From: Bryopsis sp. KO-2023
Taxonomy: Eukaryota > Chlorophyta > Ulvophyceae > Bryopsidales > Bryopsidaceae
Direction: 5' to 3'
DNA: 64,000 nt
Assembly (NCBI GenBank): GCA_030272585.1
Contig: BSYQ01000006.1
Coordinates: forward strand, 377,001 to 441,000
Notes under the pieces: model-generated
Databases searched by the model: none
What the model was told of the DNA's origin: nothing
The model's input: only the letters and a program-made list of their open reading frames with translations
Part shown: positions 31,435-41,177 of the stretch, piece after piece
Position numbering within the stretch: the first letter of the stretch is position 1
Layout of the letters: each line of letters starts with the position of its first letter
Position numbers and translations under genes: made by a program

Positions 31435-32917
31435 ATATACAACAAAAGAGATAAATATATAACAAAATAGGTATAAAGTGTTGGATGTTTTTTTTTTTAC
31501 CAGATACATGAGCTGCCGGCGAAAATAGCTTAATCCCGTGTTGGCGTTCATGTCACGGAGGTCCTCCAAGGCATTCTGCCTGCTTTGGCAGGCAGTGACC
31601 CTGAAGAAAGGTGTACGCAAAAATCAGGTGGGTAATGAAAACATGATTTGCTGTCGGTAAAAAAAGTAAAAAAAGGTGTACGCAAAAATCAGGTGGGTAA
31701 TGAAAACATGATTTGCTGTCAGTAAAAAAAGTAAAACTAAACTATAAATGATTACCAAAAAATAAGGAAAAAAAAACATTTTTATAAAAAGAAATCTAAG
31801 AAATAAAGAATTTTTTTTATATAAGTTATAAATTGTAAGGCTGTCTTTGTCTTTTTTTTTTTTCCAAATTCAGTGAGCCAATATATTAAAACAACTTCCA
31901 AGAAACATACATCATCAAGATAAATAAAACAAGTGAAGAAATATTTTTCGAACGTGTGTTTTTCTTAAAAGGACAGAATTCTCATTGTTGCAACGCTGTT
32001 TTTTTTTTTTTTCTTGGCCTCACATCCCGGGGCTGATCCCCGTTGGGTTGCGAACATTCTCCACCCCGAGCGTCTTCGCAACCTCCACCCAATTCCCCGA
32101 CGAGGCGTTGGTTTGGAGGTTGCGGAAAAGGGTGGCTGCAGATTCTGATCAAACACAACCAGAAAATTTTAATTTTGATTTTTTTTTTTAATGAATCGAC
32201 GAATGTTTCTGGTGCAACCACGTTCGATTCGTGGGACATTCTTGGCAAATCAGTGGGCCTTATTTGTATTTGTTTCTTATTCTTTTTAATGCTTAAATTT
32301 CCTTGTGTTTGAATCTACTGTGTAAAAGTGGGTTGCCAACTTGTTTTCGAACGGCATGTGGACGGTCGTGACTTTTCTCCAGTGAGTATCAATTGAGTTC
32401 CTACCAACTGTGAAAATCAGTGATAAAATCAGTGGCCCCCATATTTTTTTAAATTGTTTTTAATTTGATGTGTTTATTTTTATTTTTATTTTCAGTGCAT
32501 TTGAAGTATCAAATGATTTCCCACCCACTGTGAAAATCAGTGATAAAATCAGTGGCCCCCATATTTTTAGTTTTGAATTTTTATATGTTTATTTCTATTT
32601 TTATTTTTAGTGCATTTGAAGTATCAAATGAGTTCCCACCAACTGTGAAAATCAGTGATAAAATCAGTGGCCCCCATATTCTTTTAAATTGTTTTTTCTT
32701 TGATGTGTTTATATTTTTAGTTTTTTATTTTTGTATGTTTATTTGTATTCTTATTTTTAGTATAAAATGAGTTCCCACCCAGGACACCATCATCGTCAAT
32801 CGACGACTCTTGCGAGTGACTGGCGTCACTCGACGAGTCTTGCGAGTGACTGGTGAAACTTAGATTTTGGACGTCGCCCATTTCCTTGCTCGAACTCACG
32901 GGGTCGGCGGGTGAGGT
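29766..32917 (-). CDS. Unrecognised multi-exon protein, N-terminus unresolved
   Basis: Exons chaining in phase: 32917-32779, 32144-32032, 31600-31501, 31346-31217, 30388-30096 and 29933-29766 (TAA), about 313 residues without the first exon(s). The start is Ser-rich and acidic (HSQDSSSDASHSQESSIDDD). The next part (NWVEVAKTLGVENVRNPTG) faintly recalls a helix-turn-helix or ARID-type fold, an impression only. After a basic stretch (NKKREAQQRRED) comes a long acidic region (EEITPEDVRVLDYLIDVEAF), and the end is helical (RKRWCADVAHRLME). A nuclear protein would fit, but this is inference. Introns are repeat-laden, including a TAAA array and a triplicated block. The true start is probably upstream of 32,917. 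Confidence 0.6.
31356..31437. repeat. (TAAA)n microsatellite
   Basis: About 20 uninterrupted AAAT/TAAA units directly upstream (gene sense) of the exon at 31346-31217, within the preceding intron; in gene sense it is a (TTTA)n tract leading to the acceptor. Confidence 0.95.
32379..32779 (-). repeat. Tandem 115-120-bp intronic repeat that includes the 5' splice site
   Basis: GAAAATCAGTGATAAAATCA recurs near 32412, 32532 and 32647. In gene sense each unit carries a GGTGGGAACTCATTT-like start (one unit GGTAGGAACTCAATT) that matches the real donor after 32779. The intron has therefore grown by repeated duplication of its own 5' end, leaving several cryptic donor sites. Confidence 0.75.
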
Positions 32918-33529
32918 CTGTTTCAGAGTTCGTTACGTAAGTTGTCTTGAGGAGGTGTGAGAACGCGGCGACGTCGGACACATTGGACAGACTGGGAGGA
33001 CTCCCAAATTACGTTTGTTACCAGGCGGACACATCGGACAGGCTGGGAGCATGCCCAAATTACGTGTGTTACCAAGCCGTGTCCAGATCGTTACGATCCT
33101 GTTTCCAGGCCCCTGATTATCTGTGGGTTCTTGCTGCTGACGGGAAAGTCGTGACCAATTTGTTATGATCCATGCCCGTTGGGCTATGTCGGGCACCGTG
33201 GGGAAAAAGATATGAGGGGGCCTCATTTTTCCTTTTGTGCGTGAATCATCATGCTGGGCTGCAGCTGCGCTCACTCTGATTGATTTCTCTTCTGGTTTTT
33301 GGTTTCAATTGGAAGCTCGACATTTCTGCTCCGCGAGGGCAGGAGTTTTTTTGTTCGTGTTATTTTTTTCGCGAACAGCAGCTATATTGCATTCGACCCA
33401 ATTCGACATCGAGGAGATTCAATTCGACGTCGAGTTGCGTCAGCTCGAACCAGGGTCATCTCGGTACAACAGTTTCCACATCTCCTCCTACATTAGCAAG
33501 CAATTCTTAAATCAAACATGTTTTTCTTT
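32918..33529. other. Region upstream of the 29.8-32.9 kb gene
   Basis: Probably holds the missing first exon(s) and promoter. A short duplication (CCCAAATTACGT at about 33003 and 33054, each beside a GGACAGRCTGGGAG motif) and a reverse-oriented CCCACAGATAAT motif (about 33110-33124) are visible. No exon could be fixed. Confidence 0.4.
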
Positions 33530-34060
33530 TTCAAACAAACAAACGGTTTGGGGATGATTGTGGTTAGACTTTGGGCCCAAGGGTATAGGCGTAGATTTCG
33601 GGTTGATATGTTGGAACGGGCTTCTGTGCGGGTGAATCGTTTTTATGTCTTAATAAATCCAGGTTTCTCGAGAAGTAAGGGGTTGCAGATTTCGGATAGC
33701 CAATTGCGCTTATTTTATACTAGGTCTCGGGTTGGACTTCACGATTTACGCGTATATGGAGGAAATGATCATCGATATCCTCGAGATCAACGGCTATGCG
33801 TTTTTTGCAGCTTAGGGGTCCTTGAAGATGAATTTCACCATCTTTTTGTGTGTCCGCGTTTTCGTCATATTCATTTACGATACGGTGATTTGTTTTGTCT
33901 TCGTTCCCTCAGACACCTTTTCGGTCATTCAGATTTAATTCGAGTGGCTCGTTTTCTTTTTGATTTATTTCGGTTTAGGGTTCATTTTATGACGACTGGG
34001 TAGGTGGCATTCTTTGGTTTGGTATGATCTTTATACAAGGAAATTTTTGTCGTTGCAATA
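33530..34060 (+). mobile_element. Non-LTR retrotransposon 3' fragment (reverse transcriptase C-terminus)
   Basis: An open frame to the stop at 34003 ends with the zinc-knuckle pattern typical of the region after LINE reverse transcriptases: CVFC, then EDEFHHLFVCPRF, preceded by RVGLHDLRVYG. The coding part starts abruptly after an AAAC run (33530-33543), as in 5'-truncated insertions. Codon third positions are AT-rich compared with neighbouring host exons. The polymerase domain itself is missing. A related but different fragment is at 48.1-49.1 kb. Confidence 0.7.
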
Positions 34061-34891
34061 GAGGCTTGATTACACAAGTCCGTATCTACAAACAAAGGAT
34101 TGTCATTAAAAAAAGAAAAACGATATCACCCCCTCTCAAAAGAAATCGAATCACTAAAAAACGATGACCGTTCAAGCAAAGCACAAGCTTGCGAACGGTG
34201 TAAAGAAAGAGACAGCTTTTGCCAAGCCCTTTCCACAACTATCGACGTAGGAAGATTTTGAAGGGTAGCAACCATACGTGATAAAGAACAAACTAATGTT
34301 TGACAATCAGACGAAAAACCTCCAAAAGTTTCCACTGCGAAACAAATAAAATCCAAACCCAATTCATCACATTTCGTTGCAACCTCTCGTTTTCGATCCA
34401 AACCGCGAAGCAAACCAACCCCAGCTTCTCTAGTGGCTCTCATCAAACTCCGTGATTGCAAAGGATGAGAAACAGTGACATCAATCACACATGATTTTTC
34501 AAAATGCCAAGTGGGAATGAAAACATCCGCTGGGCGCGCAAAAGACGAGTCAACATGAACCTCCAAACGGGGGCGAACCCCAGCGGCTTTTGCCAAATGA
34601 AACACTGCATCACGAACAGCATTGTGGCGAGCCAATACTCCCCCCCACACATGACACATAACGGCATGATCCCCAAAAGTGTCCATCGAAGCATGACACA
34701 AAGAACAACATACCCAAGCGCCACCGAAGCAAAACGTTGAAGACATTGGACGACAATTGCGTCCCCAGAGTGCGGCTGGGAAGCGCAGCCAAAAAAGCTC
34801 CACTGTAGGGTAGGGACAAACTTCGCAAACGCGCCTCATCCCGATTTTCGCCCAACGGAAGGAGCTCCTCCCACCGTTTCTGCCCCACCAA
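34061..34891 (-). mobile_element. Non-LTR element 3' end with restriction-like endonuclease domain
   Basis: Minus-strand coding from 34891 (RLRSLSLPYSGAFLAALPSR) shifts frame near 34720 and continues to the stop at 34126. It shows a Cys/His knuckle (CSLCHASMDTFGDHAVMC) followed by PADVFIPTWHFEKSCVIDVT, the PD-D/E-x-K-like signature of the restriction-like endonuclease at the C-terminus of R2-type and related elements. The reverse transcriptase is missing, so the copy is 5'-truncated and frameshifted. Its 3' UTR (34126-34061) is repeated at 35279-35423. Confidence 0.7.
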
Positions 34892-35278
34892 AGGGTTAAA
34901 GATAGAGGCTTTTAAAGATAGAGGCCTAGGCTTCTACGCATGTATTATTGATTGATTGATTGAAACAAACAAACAAACATCGAATTATTTTAATAGTTTT
35001 AATTATTATTTTTAACGGACAACTATTGAGAGACTCGACCTTTTTCAACTGCAAGAAACCACAGTGGTGGAAAGAACAGTGGTGGTTCGTTGAACTTGGA
35101 CAAACTAGAGCACACACATGTGACTACATGAAAAAGATATGAGTATGAAGAAAATCAAGCTTGTGATCCATGGGCAGTTTCTGCCCCTGGAGAAGCTTTA
35201 CTTCCTTGGAACCACCTTCTTCGATATAGAAATCCAATCAAGCAATCATCCGATTGGTGTTTTAGCACGCTTGCACAG

Positions 35279-35423
35279 AGGTTTGATTACACAAGTCCGG
35301 TTCTACAAACAATGAATGTCAATCAAAAGAAAAAAGAAAAAACGATATCAACCCTCTCATAAGATATCGAATCACTGAAAAGCGATGACCGTTCAAGCAA
35401 AGCACAAGCTAGCGAGCGGTGAG
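35279..35423 (-). mobile_element. Severely 5'-truncated second copy of the endonuclease-type element
   Basis: This block matches 34061-34200: TTGATTACACAAGTCCG, AACGATATCA, GATGACCGTTCAAGC and GCAAAGCACAAGC. It contains only the last 25-30 codons (ACALLERSS, SDSIS) and the 3' UTR. Homology stops after GCGAGCGGTG at about 35423, where alanine-rich coding sequence begins. Confidence 0.8.
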
Positions 35424-36121
35424 GTGAGGCGTTCTCCGAGGAGTGGGCGCGGGCTGCAGGCTCCATGTTCGTCTCAGGAAACGGCCAGGCGGACTCCCGC
35501 GCCAGGGCGAGCGCAGAAGCGCAAGCCAACATCTTCGGCGCTGTTGCGGACGCAGTGAACGAAAAGAACTTCGTTGGCTCCGGTGTGTGCGCCGAAGACG
35601 TGGCGGCTGCGATCGTGCGCGACACCGCCAACGTGGAGGTTAAACTGTCGACCTCCCAAGGATTCGCAAAGGCCACCTCTGAGGCCACCGCGAGGGTCGT
35701 CGCAACCGCCACTGTCGAAGCCATCGGAGAAGCCATCGCCGTCACCGTCGACAGTGAGTTCGTGTGCTTGCCAACTCCCTTCAACAAAAGGTATAATGTG
35801 GCTGAGGAGGTGACTGACTTCCTGCTTGTTTTGTTACCAGATCGTGCCGAGACTGAGGCAGGGGCCGTCGCCCATGTGCAAGTGGACACCCAGGAGGAGG
35901 ACGCCAACGTCAGCACCAATGTGGATGTTTCTGGGGATAGCTCCGCCGATACGGACGCTGCTGCCGAGACTGTCGCCCAGAGGTGGCCCGTATGCTGCGG
36001 AGAGGCCGCCGCCTGCTGCGGTGCCCGGAACCAAAGCTTCTGCGGAAATTACAGCAGAAACCATATCGGAGCCGTTAAGGGCTGGAGGGAAAACAACTCG
36101 GATCAATCATGCGAGTGCTGA
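35424..36121 (+). CDS. Alanine-rich secreted-type protein, 5' end lost to an insertion
   Basis: Exon 35424-35751 reads straight out of the element junction (EAFSEEWARAAGSMFVSGNG) and ends at GACA before GTGAGT. Exon 2 (35841-36121) joins in phase and ends in TGA. The middle is alanine-rich with regular spacing (SEATARVVATATVEAIGEA) like the protein at 37.7-38.8 kb. The last 45 residues are Cys-rich (CCGEAAACCG, CGNYS, SCEC-stop) and resemble, weakly, the 8-Cys domain of the protease. No ATG or signal peptide is present before the break, so the gene is probably decapitated by the retroelement. Function unknown; an extracellular matrix or wall role is only a guess. Confidence 0.6.
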
Positions 36122-37662
36122 ACTTATTCAAAAACACTTATTGTCTTATTGTTGTTTTGCTTGCCTGGTGTGGGCAGATCGAATGCTTTTTGGAATTGGT
36201 TGGAAGAATGGGTGCATTCTGTAGGATATATTCTGTAGGATGTGTGGGGAGTTCTTTCAAGATCAAGTTTGAACAAACCCGTTTGGCTGTTCTAAAATAA
36301 AATGCCTGTGGGCAGCATATCTTGGGAAATGTCCCAGGACCAATGTTTCCACATGGAAATGCAAGGCTTCATATCTTCTCGATTTTTCCATCCTAAATGC
36401 CGCCTCATCGTTCTTTTCAGTTTCTATCTGAACCAATGTGAACTCTCCAGAACTCCCCAGAAAACTTCCACCAAGCACCGAAAAATGTCTCAACCTGGCT
36501 CACATTGGGATCGCCTCCCCCAAGCGAAGTTCTCCAATGTCAGACCGTTTCAAACGGTTCATAAACCGTGGAGTCTCTTTTCTTTAACTATTGTTATAGC
36601 TCTGGTGCTTTTTTTACATCTTGGATAGGAGGATAAATGAGTTATGGCCGTTGTGTCGATTTAAATCGAACGATAAACGAACACAAAACATATTCTCCCC
36701 CCCCGCCCCCCCAAGAAAATATGAAACTGTCGACCACTGTCCAGGAGTGAGTTCAACAACTGCTTCATCCTTGATTCTTGACAGGATGGGCAGGTTGCCC
36801 TAGTGCTAAAACCCGAGTCTTCCGATCGGAAGACCTATGCATTTCCTTGCTTTTGTTTGCCCCCTCATTTTTCAGCCAGCCTGTGGCTGCTGGCCAAAAC
36901 ACATGCCTTTCCTGACCATCCCCCCAAAAAAAAGATCCACAGAAGCCCTCTTGCCTGGGTGTTCTTCCTTGTCGTGCTGATTTGGGTTCGATCGTCTTGC
37001 CTTGGTCCCTCGAACCACACCGAGTTTGCCAACGTGGGGGGGGGGGAGGGGGGTCGGAGCCAGAAAGAACAAAGAGCTTCTGTGGAGGTGGCAGCCGTTG
37101 GTATGTAACGACTTCAGCCCTTGATGCGTTGAGTCGTGCTTGCGATTTCGGGCGTTTTAGGGCAGAGTTGGTTTGCGCTCTGCTTCTTGGTGACCATCAT
37201 TCGAGAATGCATTTCATGGAGCATTGTGCCCAATCTTTTACCACTTCTCCATGTAAGTCCCCATGTAATAGCTATTATTTCGTGCTGTGCATCTTGGTAC
37301 ATGTTTTTTTAATTGTCCATCGATACTCATGAAAATCTCTCAAACAAAAATCTAATCCAAGGAAAAAACCAGAGGCTTCCTTGGGAAGGAAATACCACAG
37401 GAGGGCTTCTTCTACTAGGGTTGAATTTCAACCCCCAAATCATTTAAAATCATATAAAATAAAACAAAATCCGTCGGATAAGGTTTATAGCTGTAGCTGT
37501 TTGAAATTGCCTCATTAAGCTATTTCCAAAATCAATCAAATCGAAGAAAAAAGCAAGTCTCCTTATCTAACCTAACAAATGCGAGCAAAAAAAAAGCCAC
37601 AAAGTGGTAATCCATCAGCGGCACGTTGTTTGTTTGAACAGTTGAGAAATGATTTTCTTAAT
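36122..37662. other. Intergenic region between the two alanine-rich genes
   Basis: No gene recognised. It contains an 18-base perfect palindrome, GTCTTCCGATCGGAAGAC, at 36817-36834, and homopolymer tracts (G run at 37036-37050). Both flanking genes end toward this region. Confidence 0.5.
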
Positions 37663-38822
37663 CTAGGCACAGAAGCATTTCTGGCTGCTTTTGTTCTCGA
37701 AGACTTTCTTGCCATCTTCGGTGGGGTCCTTCTTTACCCATGGACCGACACAATCCTCACACCGGCAGAAACTCTTCTTGAAATCGGAAGCGCAGCACAT
37801 GGCTTTGCCGGGTCCCGAACAGGCGATAAGCTGGCTGGCGCCGCCGCAGACGTCCCCGCTCTCGATGACCTTCTCTTCGGTTCCGGAAGTGGCGTCACCA
37901 GTGCACAGACTCTCCGCAACAACTGAGTCGCCCTCTGAAATGGTTTCACAAAAAAATTCGTCAGGAAATGCATCAGATTCATGATGAGTAAAGAAGACTT
38001 GCGTGAAGAAACTCACTGTTGCACGCGCTGGCGGATGCTGTGGCGAATGCATTCGCGATGGCTTTGCTAACGGCCTTAACGTACGAGCTCTCGAAGTCCT
38101 CCTTCGTCCCAGAGTTGTTCACGCAAACGTCCGCCTGCGCCTGCGCCGCCGCCTCGGCAAGCGCCACAGACACGGCGCGCACATCAGCATAGCAGAAGGC
38201 GGTGGCGAATTCGCCGTCAAAGGCATCAGCTGCGGCTTGGGCCAGCGCTTCGGCGAAACCCAATGCGAACGTGTTACCCCCTGAGGCGGACCAGCCGCAT
38301 GCAAAGCCCCTGCCGTCGCACGTCACCTTGGCGGCAGCGTTCGACCAAACCTCGGCGATCGCGGTTGCGACTGCGGTGGCGGCGGCCTCGACCTTTCCAC
38401 CTTCGCAGGCATCTTTTCCCTCGCCCCACCAGTCGGCATAGGCTTCCTTGAACTTGCTCTGAGAGCTGGTCACCGCCTTTAATTAACGACCAAAGAGCAC
38501 CAAAGTCAATTTGATTCGATTCTCTGGCAAAAACGCATACACCAAAAAGGGACCACCTCGCAACAGAGATCACCTCGCAATCGGCGCCGGCTTGGCCCTT
38601 GCAGTTACCCGCCGTCACGAAAATTTCCAAGCTGGCGAAAGCATTGCAGCTCGGGTCGGCCGCACCAGGGCAGTCCACGGCCAGGCCGCTTCCTGAAAGG
38701 TAAACCGAGCGTTAGAGAAAACTTGATCACTGCGTCCAACCAGCACGAACTTGCCCTCTTACAAGAGACTACCCACCACACAGGAGCGCCACCAAAGCGA
38801 TGCAAAGAGCCGATTTCATCAT
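37663..38822 (-). CDS. Secreted alanine-rich protein with C-terminal 8-Cys domain
   Basis: Four exons in consistent phase: 38822-38777 (signal peptide MMKSALCIALVALLCG), 38692-38574, 38476-38017 and 37934-37663 (TAG), about 298 residues. The mature N-terminus has a small Cys-containing segment (VDCPGAADPSCNAF). The central 150 residues are rich in Ala with even spacing (AAATAVATAIAEVWSNAAAK, FATASASACN) and contain a few Cys. The last 60 residues form the same domain as the protease repeats: [36 protein letters not shown]. Sharing this tail with a protease suggests a common partner or matrix attachment. I do not recognise the family. Confidence 0.8.
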
Positions 38823-41177
38823 GGCGTGCGGATGCTTCCTGTCAAGTTATGCCCAATCTACAAGTACTTTAGACACAAGAGAACTCGCCAGCTGGATTGT
38901 TGTTCGTTTCGAGTCTTTGCTACTTATACCGCCAAAACGGCGAAAACCACGCGTGCAAATGCGTACACAGGCGTACGTGCGATGGGACAGCAACTTTGAG
39001 CTGGATCAACGCATTGAATGGAAGAACTGCCATAACTTCGTTGAGTGATGGAAGCGATCGCTTTGTGAACGTAAGATGCAAATGAAAACTCCCCTCTGTG
39101 TAATCGAAACGAAGTAATTTGAGCAAAACACAAATTTTTGTCTTTTTTGCATAGACCCCCTGCACAAAATATCGGATATCTGAGCAAAAAATGCTTCCCT
39201 TCGAAGACACTGCTTCAAGCAATAACAAAACGAAAGGTACATGTTTTTTTTGCCACGTCCAGAAGAAAGTTATCAGAACATGATAATCTTTTTTCCTTAC
39301 AGATTTAGAAGATTAGAGTTTTGCTTGGGGCATGGAAATTGAGGTAAGAAAAATTGTGGTATTGACGGTCTTGGATATGGTTCTGAATTGGAAAACATCA
39401 CCATCGATTGTTTTGACTTTTTATTATTTTTATTTGTTGAACTGCTTCTTGGACGAAGTTTGAGCATATGCCATATAGCCTGTGGCTGATATGATTGCCA
39501 CTGTGTTTTTTGCGCTATACATGCAGCTGCATTTTCTTTTCTGAGTACATCAAACTGAAATATTCTAGGGAGGGGTTTGAAAATAGTAAAGCGGTGGCTG
39601 AAGAGGAGACAACTGCTTTTCAAACCCCTCCCTAGAATAAGATTGCAATTTGATTTCGGGGGGGACGGTTTACTGAGCACAATATTGCCCAGCAGGGTAG
39701 ATCCAGCCCATCTTCCGAACTCCCACTCAAAAACACAATAATGTTGAGGCTGGTATGCATGGCTATTCTTTGCTCCTATACCTTGACTGGTTTTCTTCTA
39801 AGCACGCGTGACTCGTCATCTCAAGGCTAGCTTTTACTTAACCTCCAGAGATGTTGGATGTGCTTTTCCTTGCATGAAGTCCTTTTTTTACCTTGTCGAA
39901 GTGGCGCACTGCGCAACAATATAGGGGTTTCTGCGTTTTAAGTCTTGCACAAGTTTTTAGTCCGATGTGTTGCCGCTTGCTGTAATCTTGTTATACGAAC
40001 CAATTGTGCAAGACTCATTGTTTCAAATTTATCGGCGTGGGAATCTTGGCAGCCTTACCATACAAGTGCTCTGGAAGCCCTCCTTCTATTCTGTGTTGTT
40101 CTCACAGACGTCCGACTCTGCCCCATTCCAACCACCAAAGTTGAGGCTACGTTTGAGGAGTGGAATTTGACGATACAGTAACAGCAAGATGTTTGCTGGT
40201 TGCTCACGATAGAGACAAAGGCACGAGTTTGAAATGTGCATCGAGTCTCCTGGTGCAATAAGGTGCAATAAAAAAGAATGGCGACAGGATGAAAATCATT
40301 GTGCTTTTTCGTTCCTCATGAGTTGGGGTGACAATATTGGTTTGCGAATCATTGGACGGTGTCAAACAAACAGACATCGAATTACACTGTGAAGGAGATG
40401 CTACTCTCCTATTTTTTGACGGTGTTGTCTGTAGGAAGCAATGTCTCTTTATGCACCTGTGTGGAGAATGGGGAGTTTGAAGGCGATGGATCAAGAAAAG
40501 GAGGGTTGTATGATACAACTTGTATCCACTGGTGCCCTGGTCTGACGGAGGGGACTGGACTGCAGTGACAATACGACACCCCAAGCTCAAACGAACATCC
40601 AAGTGTTGACCTTTTTATCTGAGTCAGATCTGGTACAAGCGTAACTTCTCTTGTTTGTTTTGTTTTTTTGTTTTTTTGTTTCTTTTTTACCGCGATTTTG
40701 GCCAAAACACAAGAGCACAAAAAGTTTTTTTTTTTTTTCGTTCCGAATTTTTTTACAACGGGTTGCGCATGCGGATGGTAACTTTCTGGGGCGGCGACGG
40801 AGCTGAACGGGTGCTTTCTTATTTCTATCTTTCTTTCGACGTTTGTGACTACGGTAGTGATAGTGACGATGAATCCGAGGAAAAATAAAGATATTCCCCA
40901 CAACTTGATCTTAAGAAAGGACACCTCCCCTCAACAAAGGTGTGCAACTCATAACCCCAAAATAGAAAAGACTGCAATCTTAGGCAACCCCTCCCTGCAG
41001 CAAAAATGTTTCCGTCAACCCCATTACCCCAACAACAGAAGAAAAAAAATAAAATGCCAAAGTGGACGAAACTATCCTCAATGCCCAGCAACACAACCAC
41101 TAATAAGACTTGTAACCCCCAAAAAATGAAAAATCTTAAGAATTGAAACTCCTAGACGCAAAATTTACGACTCTGAT
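38823..41177. other. Intergenic region and 3' flank of the Pmp-like gene
   Basis: 38,823-39,250 is the presumed promoter of the alanine-rich gene. 40,260-41,177 (minus) is 3' flank of the Pmp-like gene and is homologous to 62,045-62,960; CATCCGCATGCGCAACCC is shared. The inverted repeat at 39561 is listed separately. No gene is supported. Confidence 0.5.
39561..39639. repeat. 23-bp perfect inverted repeat with 33-base loop
   Basis: 39561-39583 (TATTCTAGGGAGGGG...) is the exact reverse complement of 39617-39639. The full stem-loop is 79 nt. It does not border a visible gene or element. Confidence 0.9.

Noticed and set aside
33280..33510. Plus-strand ORFs upstream of the LINE fragment
   Set aside because: Three overlapping frames of similar length and no motif; none preferred.
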